A DNA stretch of 64,000 nt from SKLM01 sp964575455 (GTDB taxonomy: Bacteria; Chloroflexota; Anaerolineae; B4-G1). A model generated the notes under the pieces. That model did no database searches. It was not told where the DNA came from and saw only the letters and a program-made list of their open reading frames with translations. The DNA lies in NCBI GenBank assembly GCA_964575455.1, contig CAZNRX010000012.1, positions 9,297-73,296 of the forward strand. Reading direction: 5' to 3'. How positions within the stretch are numbered: position 1 is the first letter of the stretch; each line of letters opens with the position of its first letter. Both the position numbers and the translations under genes were made by a program. Below, one piece after another: positions 14,817 through 23,052 of the stretch.

Positions 14817-16400
14817 TCATCTCCTAGGCCCCTGGTTTCGTCTCAAGAGAAGCGCGGGTAGATGACGGATCTCCTCGCTGCCCAACAGCGCGGCCGCCGA
14901 CAGGTACGTCGCGGCTCCTATTAACAGCCCACCCACACCGATCAGACGCGACCCAAGATCGGGCAGAGGCCCGGCTTCGCACACTAGACGGAAGCCAACG
15001 ACCACAGCTGCCATCAACGCCGACGCCGCCAGGGTCCGCGTCAGGGATACGAGCAGGGGCCGCGTCTCGATGGGTCTCAGCCGGCGCCAGGCCACGAGCA
15101 GAAGCAAGCTCACCTGGAGTCCCACGCCCAGGGAGTTGGAGAGCGCGATGGAGCCTTGGGCCAGGGAGGGGAGGAGCAACCACCCCACGATTGCGTTTGT
15201 CGCCAGCCCCGCCAAGGCGGCCCACAGCGGCGTCCACATGTCCTTCTGAGCGTAAAATAGCCGACTGGTCACCTCCAGGGCGCTGTGGAAGATCAGCCCG
15301 AGCGCGAAGAACTGGAGGGCCCTGAAGACCCGATCAGTGGTGGCTGTGTCGAACGCTCCCCCTTGGAAGAGAAGCACCGTCAACGGCCGGCCCAGCACGA
15401 GCAATCCCACGGCTGCCGGCACAGCCAGCGCCAGCACCAGCCGCAGCGCCCAGGAAGCAGTGCGGCGCAGCCCGGCCCGATCTTGACGGTTGGCCAGGTC
15501 CGCCAGGGTGGGAAAGACGGTGATCCCCAGCGCGGTGCCGATGATGGTCTCTGGGAACTGCATCAGCCGCCAGCCGTATTCGTAGGCCGAGATTGCGCCT
15601 GCAGAAAGCCGGGAGCCGAGGTAGGTGGGCAGGACGAAGTTCAGGTAGGTGGCTCCCAGGCCCAGCATGCGCGGCCCTATCAGCCTGAGGAGCGCTTGCA
15701 TGTCCGGATGGATCAGGGTGGGCCACCAGCGGGCGCGGAAGCGGACCAGACCCGGCACCAGAATCAGGAAGTAGGCCACGGCGCCACCCACGCCACCCCA
15801 TGCCAGCCCGAAGATGCCCAAGCTGGGGGCCAGCCCGAGCATGCCCGCTATGCGCCCCAGCGTGTAGCAGACAGGTGCCAGGGCAGGGAGCAGGAAGTGT
15901 TGGTAGGCTCGCAGGACTCCTACCAGGATGCCGCTGATGGTGAATAGAAGCGTCTGGATCAGCACCAGGCGCATGAGCTTCGCGCCCAGAGCGATCTGCT
16001 CTGCGTCGAAGCCGGGGGCGACGGTCTGGATCACCTGCGGGGCGAAGAGGGCTGCCACGGCGCCAACGGCCGCCACGATCAGCAGGGCAAGGTTGACCAC
16101 CGCGGAGACCAGACGCCAGGCTTCGTCGTGCTCGGCCCGCCCGATGCGGGCCGAGAGGATGGGGATGAGGGTGGTGGCCATGGCGCTCCCAGCGAGGATG
16201 GTGAACAGGCCGTCGGGGAGCTCGAAAGCGGCGTAGTAGGCGTCGAGTTGGGCCGAGGCGCCGAACGTGCGGCTTATGACAATGTCGCGTATCATTCCAA
16301 GGGCTTTGTCACCGGCGAAGAGCACAGCGACGAGAACAGCGGAACGGGCGACGAACGATGCGTCGCCCGGGGAGGAGGAAGATTCTGACGAAGGTGCCAT
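14817..16400 (-). CDS. murJ: Lipid II flippase MurJ (MviN family)
   Basis: This 527-residue polytopic protein has the MviN/MurJ layout of about 14 membrane helices. Family signatures include an N-terminal LGMIRDIVISRTFGASAQLDAYYAAFELPD-type segment (Arg-rich loop after TM1), LLFTISGILVGVLRAYQHF, LPTYLGSRLSAGAISAYEYG and the TM7-8 region LFYAQKDMWTPL. MurJ flips undecaprenyl-PP-MurNAc-peptide-GlcNAc across the cytoplasmic membrane for peptidoglycan synthesis. GGAGG lies about 12 bases before the ATG. It follows the mevalonate genes in the same direction, so undecaprenol-related functions are neighbours. Confidence 0.93.
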   Translation of the reverse strand: MAPSSESSSSPGDASFVARSAVLVAVLFAGDKALGMIRDIVISRTFGASAQLDAYYAAFELPDGLFTILAGSAMATTLIPILSARIGRAEHDEAWRLVSAVVNLALLIVAAVGAVAALFAPQVIQTVAPGFDAEQIALGAKLMRLVLIQTLLFTISGILVGVLRAYQHFLLPALAPVCYTLGRIAGMLGLAPSLGIFGLAWGGVGGAVAYFLILVPGLVRFRARWWPTLIHPDMQALLRLIGPRMLGLGATYLNFVLPTYLGSRLSAGAISAYEYGWRLMQFPETIIGTALGITVFPTLADLANRQDRAGLRRTASWALRLVLALAVPAAVGLLVLGRPLTVLLFQGGAFDTATTDRVFRALQFFALGLIFHSALEVTSRLFYAQKDMWTPLWAALAGLATNAIVGWLLLPSLAQGSIALSNSLGVGLQVSLLLLVAWRRLRPIETRPLLVSLTRTLAASALMAAVVVGFRLVCEAGPLPDLGSRLIGVGGLLIGAATYLSAAALLGSEEIRHLPALLLRRNQGPRR

Positions 16401-16469
16401 GTGAAATCAAAGACCTCCGAGGTTGGGGTGAGCGGGAGAAGCTTCGAAGGTCTGCGAAGTCGAGTGGAG

Positions 16470-17135
16470 CTACTCTATCTCCAAGATCACGACATCCACC
16501 GCTGCATTCTCCTTGAATGTCTGAGCAGCTTCTCGTGAGCCGATGCCGCGACCTACGTGCATGGGGATGGCCACCTTGGGATCAATGACCTCGGCGGCCT
16601 GCACGGCCTCCTCAGCCGTCATCACGTAGACGCCGCTCACGGGTAGAAATGCGATGTCAATCTCTTTCAGACCTGCCATCTCCGGTATGTGATCCGTGTC
16701 CCCGGCATGGTAGATGCGCCTCGGCCCTGATGGCCCGTCGTCCAGTGTGACGACGAAGCCCACGTATCCAGCCTCCTGGGGGTGGAAAGGTTCCCCTGAG
16801 CTGCGGAACTTGTTCACGTTGTAGGCGGGCACGGCCTCTACGTCGATCCCCTTCACGTTGACTATGTCTCCGGGTTTCACCACGCGCACGTTCCCCGACA
16901 GCTTGGCGGCAGCAGAGGCAACGGTCACGATGACGGTGTCGGGGCCTTGGATCTTGGCTATGTCCTCCGCCGAGCAGTGATCGCGGTGGTTGTGGGAGAT
17001 GAAGATGACGTCTGCCTCGATGTGTACCTCGCCAAGTTCGTAGGGGTCGAAGTAGATCGTCTGCGGGCCGTAACACGAAGGGCACGAATCGATGCGAAAG
17101 GCGTCGTGGCCCAGCCAGTGAATGTGCTCCAGCAT
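16470..17135 (-). CDS. UlaG-like MBL-fold metallo-hydrolase with repeat-encoded insert
   Basis: The 221-residue protein has the compact UlaG-type beta-lactamase fold. The metal motif HxHxDH is present as SHNHRDHCS (about residues 49-57), with later ligands in YHAGDTDH and IPMHVG. The first strand MLEHIHWLGHDAF is canonical. Between it and TIYFDPYEL sits SCPSCYGP, encoded by an in-frame copy of the CACGAA repeat (17068-17091); homologs usually have a short turn here. Family members hydrolyse lactone or phosphodiester substrates; the substrate here is unknown. It lies between the DUF35 gene and murJ on the same strand. Confidence 0.88.
   Translation of the reverse strand: MLEHIHWLGHDAFRIDSCPSCYGPQTIYFDPYELGEVHIEADVIFISHNHRDHCSAEDIAKIQGPDTVIVTVASAAAKLSGNVRVVKPGDIVNVKGIDVEAVPAYNVNKFRSSGEPFHPQEAGYVGFVVTLDDGPSGPRRIYHAGDTDHIPEMAGLKEIDIAFLPVSGVYVMTAEEAVQAAEVIDPKVAIPMHVGRGIGSREAAQTFKENAAVDVVILEIE
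17068..17091. repeat. CACGAA-family repeat inside the MBL-hydrolase coding sequence
   Basis: CCGTAACACGAAGGGCACGA followed by ATCG lies wholly inside the gene and is read in frame as IDSCPSCYG. The copy at 27263 shares the exact string CGTAACACGAARGGCACGAA. Confidence 0.75.
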
Positions 17136-17263
17136 TTTTCACGCTCCCCTTGCTAAGGATGAGTGGTTCAGCTTCATGTGTGGGTGTGGCCTGTTCTCTC
17201 CCATAAGAGTGGCGAAGCGCTGGCGCTCCTTTGCTCGCTTCGTAGCGCCCTACGAGCGGCGCC

Positions 17264-17674
17264 CTAGGCAGACGCAGGCTGAATGGCCGGTCGGAACTTG
17301 TAGCCGTAGATGATGGCGCCCTCCTCGCCGCTGCTCTGGACTCGACGGGTTACCATCTCCACAGGCATACCGATCTCTACCTGCTCGGTGTTCACGTCGG
17401 TGAGCTGGGCGGTGACCATGGGGCCCTCCTCGAGCCGCACCAGCGCCACGGTGTAGGGCGCGAACTCCTCAAAGTCCCGCGGGGCGTGGTAGACCGTGCT
17501 GTAGGAGTAGACCTCGCCGCGACCACTGAAGGCGACCTCCCTTTGTTCCACCGTCTCACATTCGGGGCAGACGTCGCGGGGCGGGAAGATTCGGGCGCCG
17601 CATTTCTCACAGACCTCTCCAACCAATCGATAGCGCTGTTGCTGTAGTCTCCAGTTCTTCGGAATGCTGTTCAT
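17264..17674 (-). CDS. DUF35 Zn-ribbon/OB-fold acyl-CoA binding protein
   Basis: The 136-residue protein starts at ATG 17674 (MNSIPKNWR), preceded by AGGAGAG; the open frame extends 26 codons further upstream without a better site. A rubredoxin-like zinc ribbon has CEKCG and CPEC (about residues 21-38), followed by an OB-fold (about 45-130) with GEVYSYSTVYHAP. In archaea this protein bridges acetoacetyl-CoA thiolase and HMG-CoA synthase in a channelling complex. The same three genes are adjacent here (thiolase 17756, HMGS 19006), so it is very likely the third subunit of that complex. Confidence 0.92.
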   Translation of the reverse strand: MNSIPKNWRLQQQRYRLVGEVCEKCGARIFPPRDVCPECETVEQREVAFSGRGEVYSYSTVYHAPRDFEEFAPYTVALVRLEEGPMVTAQLTDVNTEQVEIGMPVEMVTRRVQSSGEEGAIIYGYKFRPAIQPASA

Positions 17675-17755
17675 TATACTCTCCTGACAACTCTCTCTGT
17701 GTAAGGGTCGGGTGTCTTGCACACGGCTTGAGGTTAGGAACGTGCAAGGCACCGT

Positions 17756-18916
17756 CTAGTCCGCTATGCTCTCCAAGATGTGCGTGATGACCGTCGCGCC
17801 GCTGCCGCCGATGTTCTGCGCCATGCCCAGTCGCGCGCCTTTCACCTGGTTCTCGCCGGCCAGGCCGCGCAGCTGTTGCACGACCTCGGTGACCTGGTAA
17901 ACACCAGTGGCTCCGACGGGATGACCGCGGGCCTTCAGCCCTCCCATCGTGGTTACCGGTATGCGTCCGTCGATGCCGATCTGGCCCTCCAGGGCCAGCT
18001 CGAGCCCCTTCCCTTTCTCCGCAAATCCGGCTGCCTCCAGGCTGAGGGTTGCCATGATGCTGAAGGCGTCGTGCAGCTCGAAGAGATCGATGTCCGCGGG
18101 ACCGACGCCGGCTTGCTGGTAGGCGCGGTGGGTTGAGAGCCGCGCTCCTTCCAGCACCAGGGGGCCCCGCCGATCGTGGATCGCAAGTGTGTCGGTGCCC
18201 ACGCTTGAGGCAGCGATACGCACCGGCGCCGTCGAGTGGGCATGAGCTTGATCCTCGGCCACCAATACAATCGCGGCCGCGCCATCGCAGATGGGCGAGC
18301 TGTCGAGCAAGTTGATGGGATCGGAGATCATGCGCGCCCTCGCGAACTTCTCTGCGCTCACAGGGAAGCGGAATATCGCGTAGGGATTGTTGACGGCGTT
18401 GCGATGGGCGTTGACGGCGAAGGGGGCGAAATCCTGGTGGCTGTAGCCATATTCGTGCATGTAGCGCTTCATAAGCAGGGCGTTGAGTGTGACGAAGGAT
18501 GCCCCCTGCGCGGCCTCGTAGTCAGCATCGGCGGCCATCGCCAGCGCCGCTGTCGTATCGGGGCCAAGGGTGTCGGTCATTTTCTCCACCCCAACCACGA
18601 TCACGATGTCCGCCAACCCACCGGCAACGGCCATATATCCCACACGCAGCGCGGCGGCGCCAGAGGCGCATGCGGCCTCGATCTTGAATGCCTCGATGCC
18701 TCGCAGCCCGGCGAAGTCGGCGACCAGCGCTCCGAGATGCTCCTGCCCCTCCAACTCGCCGGACAGCATATTGCCGACGTAGAGCGCATCGGCGTTCATC
18801 ACGCCTGCATTTGCCATAGCAGACTGGACTGCCTTCAGCGCCAGGTGGCGCAGGCTGACGCCCCAGTGCTCTCCAACTTTGGTCTGACCTACTCCGATAA
18901 TGGCAACGTCTCTCAT
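17756..18916 (-). CDS. Archaeal-type acetoacetyl-CoA thiolase
   Basis: This 386-residue thiolase-superfamily protein begins MRDVAIIGVGQTKVGEHWG. The nucleophilic Cys is in EAACASGAAALR, the active-site His in FELHDAFSIMA, and the C-terminal signature is GGLKARGHPVGATGVYQ. The length and the NHAF-to-HDAF variant match the archaeal-type/SCP2-like thiolases that work with HMG-CoA synthase. It condenses two acetyl-CoA to acetoacetyl-CoA, an unfavourable step that is pulled by HMGS in the DUF35-bridged complex. Its start follows an AGGTAAGAG site. It lies between HMGS and the DUF35 gene in one direction. Confidence 0.92.
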   Translation of the reverse strand: MRDVAIIGVGQTKVGEHWGVSLRHLALKAVQSAMANAGVMNADALYVGNMLSGELEGQEHLGALVADFAGLRGIEAFKIEAACASGAAALRVGYMAVAGGLADIVIVVGVEKMTDTLGPDTTAALAMAADADYEAAQGASFVTLNALLMKRYMHEYGYSHQDFAPFAVNAHRNAVNNPYAIFRFPVSAEKFARARMISDPINLLDSSPICDGAAAIVLVAEDQAHAHSTAPVRIAASSVGTDTLAIHDRRGPLVLEGARLSTHRAYQQAGVGPADIDLFELHDAFSIMATLSLEAAGFAEKGKGLELALEGQIGIDGRIPVTTMGGLKARGHPVGATGVYQVTEVVQQLRGLAGENQVKGARLGMAQNIGGSGATVITHILESIAD

Positions 18917-18952
18917 CTAACCGGTCTCTTACCTGTTTGATCAGCTATCTAC

Positions 18953-19005
18953 GGCGGCACTTTGGCTCTTCGAGCTTGTCGCTTTGAGCCGCACTACCAA
19001 CATTC
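18953..19005. repeat. Dispersed repeat family 2, third copy
   Basis: GGCGGCACTTTGGCTCTTCG, then AGCTTGTCGCTTTGAGCCGC and ACTACCAACATTCTC, match copies A and B at 14709-14806 with few changes. It fills the gap between HMG-CoA synthase and thiolase. Confidence 0.6.
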
Positions 19006-20091
19006 TCATTTGATCAACTTCTTGGTGTAACGCACGTAAGTTGCGTAGTCGATCTCTACGCGGCGCGCGATGTAGTCGAGTGTCTTCGGCGCTCGCTGCT
19101 GCCGCTCTACAATCGCCTCGGTCATCCGGAGCGAGATCGCGTCTGAGCCCGCTCCGGAACCATAGCTTGCCAGCAATACGCGCTGACCGGGCTCTGCCAC
19201 GTCCAGGATGGCGGTCAATCCCAGGGGCGACGAGCCGGCGTAAGCATTTCCAATCTCATTGACCAGGAGCCCGTCCTTGATTTGCTCCATGGTGAAGCCC
19301 AGCCGTCTTCCTATCTTGATGGGGAACTTCACGTTGGGCTGGTGGAAGACGGCGTAGTCGTAGTCCTCTGGCTCTGCACCCAGCTCTGTCATCAACGCTT
19401 CCACAGCGCCTGCGATGTGGGTGAAGTAGGCGGGTTGCCCAGTGAAGCGCCCCCCGTGAGATGGATAGCGCTGATAGGCGCGTCTCCAGAAATCGGGAAT
19501 GTCCGTGGCGTAGGAGAGGGAGCCCTCGAAGACGGCCAGCGCTCCGTCCGCTGGCCCAATAAGGAAGGCGGCGCTCCCGGCGGCGGCTGTGTACTCCAGC
19601 GCGTCTGAGGGCTGGGCCTGCGCCGTGTCTGAGCCGATGGTCAGAGCGTAGCGTGCCATATTCGAGCCGACGAACCCAATCGCCGCCTGGAGCGCCTCTG
19701 TGCCCGCCTTGCAAGCGAACTCCCAGTCACCGGCCTGCGTATAGGGCGTGATACCCATCGCCTCGGCCACGATGGTCGAGGTGGGTTTGACGGCGTAGGG
19801 GTGGGACTCGCTGCCAACCCACACGGCTCGGATCTCTGTAGGATCCACGTTGTTGGCGCGGGCCATGCTGTTGCGGGCAGCCTCCAGGGACATGGTCACC
19901 ACGTCTTCGTCCGGTCCTGGCACCGATTTCTCTTTGATCGGCGTGCCACCCTTGCCGTCCATCCATATGCGAGCGATCTCAGTGGCCGGCAGTCGATAGC
20001 GCGGCAGATAGGCGCCATAGCCGACAATGCCCACCTCTCGGTCGGGCTTAAGCATTGCGGCTGTCGCTGGGTTCTTCTCTCTCATAATCAC
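19006..20091 (-). CDS. Hydroxymethylglutaryl-CoA synthase, archaeal type
   Basis: The 361-residue protein has VGIVGYGAYLPRYRLPATEIARIW near the start (broken across residues 20-43), the catalytic Cys in WEFACKAGTEALQ, and the active-site His in AVFHQPNVKFP; GNAYAGSSPLGL is the conserved C-terminal loop. It condenses acetoacetyl-CoA with acetyl-CoA to HMG-CoA, the committed step of the mevalonate route. GTG 20091 and ATG 20085 are both possible starts, and neither has a strong ribosome site. The neighbouring HMGR, thiolase and DUF35 genes form one pathway block. Confidence 0.94.
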   Translation of the reverse strand: MIMREKNPATAAMLKPDREVGIVGYGAYLPRYRLPATEIARIWMDGKGGTPIKEKSVPGPDEDVVTMSLEAARNSMARANNVDPTEIRAVWVGSESHPYAVKPTSTIVAEAMGITPYTQAGDWEFACKAGTEALQAAIGFVGSNMARYALTIGSDTAQAQPSDALEYTAAAGSAAFLIGPADGALAVFEGSLSYATDIPDFWRRAYQRYPSHGGRFTGQPAYFTHIAGAVEALMTELGAEPEDYDYAVFHQPNVKFPIKIGRRLGFTMEQIKDGLLVNEIGNAYAGSSPLGLTAILDVAEPGQRVLLASYGSGAGSDAISLRMTEAIVERQQRAPKTLDYIARRVEIDYATYVRYTKKLIK

Positions 20092-20147
20092 GAAGGGCGC
20101 GAATCAGTAGCAGGAAAGGCACGGAAACACGAATAGCACGAATCTAT
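20089..20147. repeat. CACGAA-family repeat, intergenic
   Basis: CACGAAGGGCGCGAATCAGT, then degenerate units AGGAAAGGCACGGAAACACG and AATAGCACGAATC, lie between HMGR and HMGS. Confidence 0.7.
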
Positions 20148-20215
20148 ATGCGATCCTCTCCACAAGTTTAGCATGAGCTTCAGATGAGTCGCAATGGGAC
20201 TTTTGGGTTACTCAA

Positions 20216-20278
20216 CACGAAAACACGAATGGCACGAAACACGAGAACATGATGGCACGAAACCTGAAAGGCACACAG
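20216..20278. repeat. CACGAA-family repeat, intergenic, second block
   Basis: Units such as AACACGAAAACACGAATGGC, ACGAAACACGAGAACATGAT and GGCACGAAACCTGAAAGGCA lie just downstream of the HMGR stop. Together with 20089-20147 they fill most of this gap. Confidence 0.7.
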
Positions 20279-20287
20279 GCGGTGCAG

Positions 20288-21610
20288 TCACCCACGCAGC
20301 TGGGCCAAGACACTCTCGGCTCGATCAGGGCGAATGGTGCCCTGGCTGACCATTCTGCTCGCCACCTGTTCGATTTCCGTGCCGCTGGCGCCAGCGGCGA
20401 TGGCCACCTGACGGGCGTGAAGCTGCATGTGCCCTTTCTGAATACCCTCGGTCGCCAGCGCTCGCAGCGCGGCCAGGTTCTGCGCCAACCCGACGGCGGC
20501 GATGGTCTCTGCCAGATCCCGAGCCGTCTCTACTCGCAGTATCTTGAGCGCCACCTGAGCTGCGGGATGCACTCGCGTCGCGCCGCCCACTATGCCCACG
20601 CTCAGAGGCATCTCCAGCGTGCCTACGAGATTGCCATCGGCGTCTTGCGCCCAGCTGCTCAAACTGGTGTACTGACCATCGCGAGCAGCATAGGCGTGAG
20701 CTCCTGCTTCGACCGCTCGCCAGTCGTTGCCGGTGGCGAGCACGACCGCGTCCACGCCATTCATGATGCCTTTGTTGTGCGTGGCGGCCCGATAGGGGTC
20801 CGCATCCGCGAACGCAGCCGCCTCCACGATGCCCTGCACCACCTCTTGCCTGGAGAATGCTTCAGCTTCGGAACTTGCAAAAGCCAACGTCTCGGCCGGT
20901 ATGGTGCAGCGAGCCCGGGCCAGCCGTCGGTCGGCCAGGTTGGATAGAATCCGCAGCAGGACGCGCCCCCCGGTGATGCTTTCGATGTGTGGGGCGAGCG
21001 CTTCACAGGCGGTGTTGACTGCGTTGGCGCCCATCGCGTCACGACAATCGACGATCAGGTGCACGATCACCATTGGGCCAGCGGGGGACGTTTCAATGAC
21101 GCGTGCCTCCAGGTCTCGCGCGCCGCCGCCCAGCTCCAACAGGATGGGATCGGTCTCGTTTGCCCGCGCCAGCAGTTCCTCACGTGCCGCCAGGATGTCG
21201 AAGCGCGCCGAGTTGGGATCTGCGACGTCGAGCACCTGAATCTGGCCGATCATCTCCGAGGGCGTGGTGGTGGCCTTGAAGCCGCCCCCTGTACGCGCCA
21301 GCTTGGCGGCAAAGGATGCGCCGGCCACAACGGATGGTTCCTCGATGACCATCGGAACCAGCACGTCCTGGCCATTGATCAGGAAGTTGACGGCGATGCC
21401 CAACGGCAGCGCATGGCGCCCCACCACGTTCTCGATCATCTGATCCGCTCGTTCCTGATCGAGCCCCATGGTGCCGCGCAGAGTCGCTGTCTCCTCCTTG
21501 GTCAGGTCTGCCCAAGCAGCAATAGTCTCGACGCGCTCGTCCAGCGTCTTGTTGTAGAATCCCGCGAGCCGCGATGATCGTCCCATAACGTGTTTCCGTC
21601 CAGTGTGCAT
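20288..21610 (-). CDS. mvaA: Class II (degradative-type) hydroxymethylglutaryl-CoA reductase
   Basis: The 440-residue protein has the class II HMGR signatures: SRLAGFYNKTLDERV at the N-terminus, ENVVGRHALPLGIAVNF, DCRDAMGANAVNT (the DAMGxN motif), NKGIMNGVDAVVLATGNDWRAVEAG and a C-terminal catalytic-His segment MQLHARQVA. It reduces HMG-CoA to mevalonate, or runs in reverse in degraders; next to HMGS and thiolase, the biosynthetic direction is the natural reading. An internal ATG at 21586 (MGRSSRLAGF) is an equally good start because neither site has a clear Shine-Dalgarno. It is first in the mevalonate block. Confidence 0.95.
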   Translation of the reverse strand: MHTGRKHVMGRSSRLAGFYNKTLDERVETIAAWADLTKEETATLRGTMGLDQERADQMIENVVGRHALPLGIAVNFLINGQDVLVPMVIEEPSVVAGASFAAKLARTGGGFKATTTPSEMIGQIQVLDVADPNSARFDILAAREELLARANETDPILLELGGGARDLEARVIETSPAGPMVIVHLIVDCRDAMGANAVNTACEALAPHIESITGGRVLLRILSNLADRRLARARCTIPAETLAFASSEAEAFSRQEVVQGIVEAAAFADADPYRAATHNKGIMNGVDAVVLATGNDWRAVEAGAHAYAARDGQYTSLSSWAQDADGNLVGTLEMPLSVGIVGGATRVHPAAQVALKILRVETARDLAETIAAVGLAQNLAALRALATEGIQKGHMQLHARQVAIAAGASGTEIEQVASRMVSQGTIRPDRAESVLAQLRG

Positions 21611-21737
21611 ACCAATAACACATCAAGACCGCCGGACGACATAGTCTCCGGCGGTCACTCATGTGCAATTATACCACGCGCCCGCTCTCAAAACCTATCA
21701 AACTGCCATCTATCGCTTCCCAAAAGCTCCCGATAGC

Positions 21738-21851
21738 GAGTCAGCGACACGAAGGGCGCGAAACAGGGAGGACACGAAACACGAAAGGCATGAAGGAAGC
21801 GGAGCACGAAGGGGACGAAGGGCGCGAGACGCGAAGGGCACGAAGGTGCAG
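21738..21851. repeat. CACGAA-family repeat, longest array
   Basis: Starting GCGAGTCAGCGACACGAAGG, about 110 bp hold roughly ten 9-11 bp units of the type ACGAARGGCRCGAA, some degraded (GGAAGCGGAGCACGAAGGGG). The array lies between HMGR and the metallophosphoesterase stop. Its 5' end matches the copy at 12500. Confidence 0.8.
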
Positions 21852-21856
21852 GGATC

Positions 21857-23038
21857 CTACTTGCCGGACAAGGTCCATACGATGACTTCTGGCGGCGAAA
21901 GGAAGCGCGCGCGGGGGGCACCCAGACCTTCCATCCCCAGCCCTCGGCTCACGTAGAGGGTGGTCCTACCCTTTTCATACCGCCCCATCTCGTAGCGCTT
22001 CCAGAACGCCGAGCTGGTGAGGAGTGCTCCGAAGAACGGGAGGCGCAGCTGTCCGCCGTGTGTATGGCCGCAGAGGTAGAGATCGACGCCGAGCTCGACC
22101 GCCTCTGGCATCAAGTCAGGGGAGTGATAGAGGAGCAGGGTAAATAGATCGTCGGGGACGTCGCTCAGAACGCGGCGCAGGCGCGGGACATCCCGTGAGC
22201 GCTCACGGGTGCAGCGCAGCCCAGCGAGGCAGATCCTATGGCTGTTGATCTCCAGGTACACGACCTCATCCAGCAGCCAGGTTACGTCAATCCCGTCGAA
22301 GATCTCGGGCACCACCCCTTTGAGATCCACCGGCGGGCTGCCGGTGATGGCGTAGATGGGAGCGGGAGAACGCTCGCACAGCTCCTCCAGTAGGCCACGA
22401 GCCTCAGCCTGCGCATCTGGATCGCGAACACTTGAGAGATTGAGGTAATCGCCGGTCAAGACGATCAGATCGGGATCGAGATCCTCGACCAGGTTGAGAA
22501 GCTTGATCTCCCGGGGTGTGATGCGTTCGACGTGCAGATCACTGATGTGGAGAAGGCGAATCGAGGACCTCGATCTCGGCGGGAGCGTGTCCTCGAGTTT
22601 GGAAGAGCGCAACTCGGCACGCGTGACCTGGACGTGGAACGGCTCGATCCAGAGCGCATAGAGGGAGGCGGCAGCGATGATGAGCTGTACGCCAGCGACC
22701 CCTAATAGGGCGGGTTGCGTACCCCGGAGCAGGCCTGCTGTGACAGTGACCCCGGTGCGGAGGAGCGTCAGGGCCAGCAACGGGGGCGTGACGGGGCCGA
22801 AAGAGCGCTCCAGGTGTGGCAGAAGCGCCAATCCAAGGCCATCGAGGAGGATGAATAAGGCGGACAGGATGGCTGCGGAGATGTGGAGGCTGGTCCACGG
22901 CCAGGCGGCGATGGCGGTGAGCGCCAACCACGCTGGCGTCAGGGCGAGGGTTGGAATTCGACCCAGTAACTCGGTTGCGACCAGGACGATGTGAAGCGCG
23001 CGCGGCCGATAGTCGGGAGGGTGAAAGGTGTCGCTCAA
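21857..23038 (-). CDS. Membrane metallophosphoesterase with altered GNH motif
   Basis: This 393-residue protein has a hydrophobic N-terminal half (about residues 15-140, four to five membrane helices) followed by a calcineurin-like phosphoesterase domain. Metal motifs are SDLHVE, TGDYLN, LLYHSPD and GHTHGGQ. The usual GNHD/E block is replaced by TGSPPVD, removing the Asn metal ligand and the catalytic His, so activity may be reduced or altered. Related proteins act on phospholipid or nucleotide pyrophosphates at the membrane. The start is TTG 23038, 14 bp after the GDPD stop, indicating an operon. Confidence 0.85.
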   Translation of the reverse strand: MSDTFHPPDYRPRALHIVLVATELLGRIPTLALTPAWLALTAIAAWPWTSLHISAAILSALFILLDGLGLALLPHLERSFGPVTPPLLALTLLRTGVTVTAGLLRGTQPALLGVAGVQLIIAAASLYALWIEPFHVQVTRAELRSSKLEDTLPPRSRSSIRLLHISDLHVERITPREIKLLNLVEDLDPDLIVLTGDYLNLSSVRDPDAQAEARGLLEELCERSPAPIYAITGSPPVDLKGVVPEIFDGIDVTWLLDEVVYLEINSHRICLAGLRCTRERSRDVPRLRRVLSDVPDDLFTLLLYHSPDLMPEAVELGVDLYLCGHTHGGQLRLPFFGALLTSSAFWKRYEMGRYEKGRTTLYVSRGLGMEGLGAPRARFLSPPEVIVWTLSGK

Positions 23039-23052
23039 CTAGGGGATGTTCC

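Noticed and set aside
21738..21851. CRISPR array
   Set aside because: The units are 9-11 bp, directly adjacent and without spacers of constant length; no cas genes are nearby.
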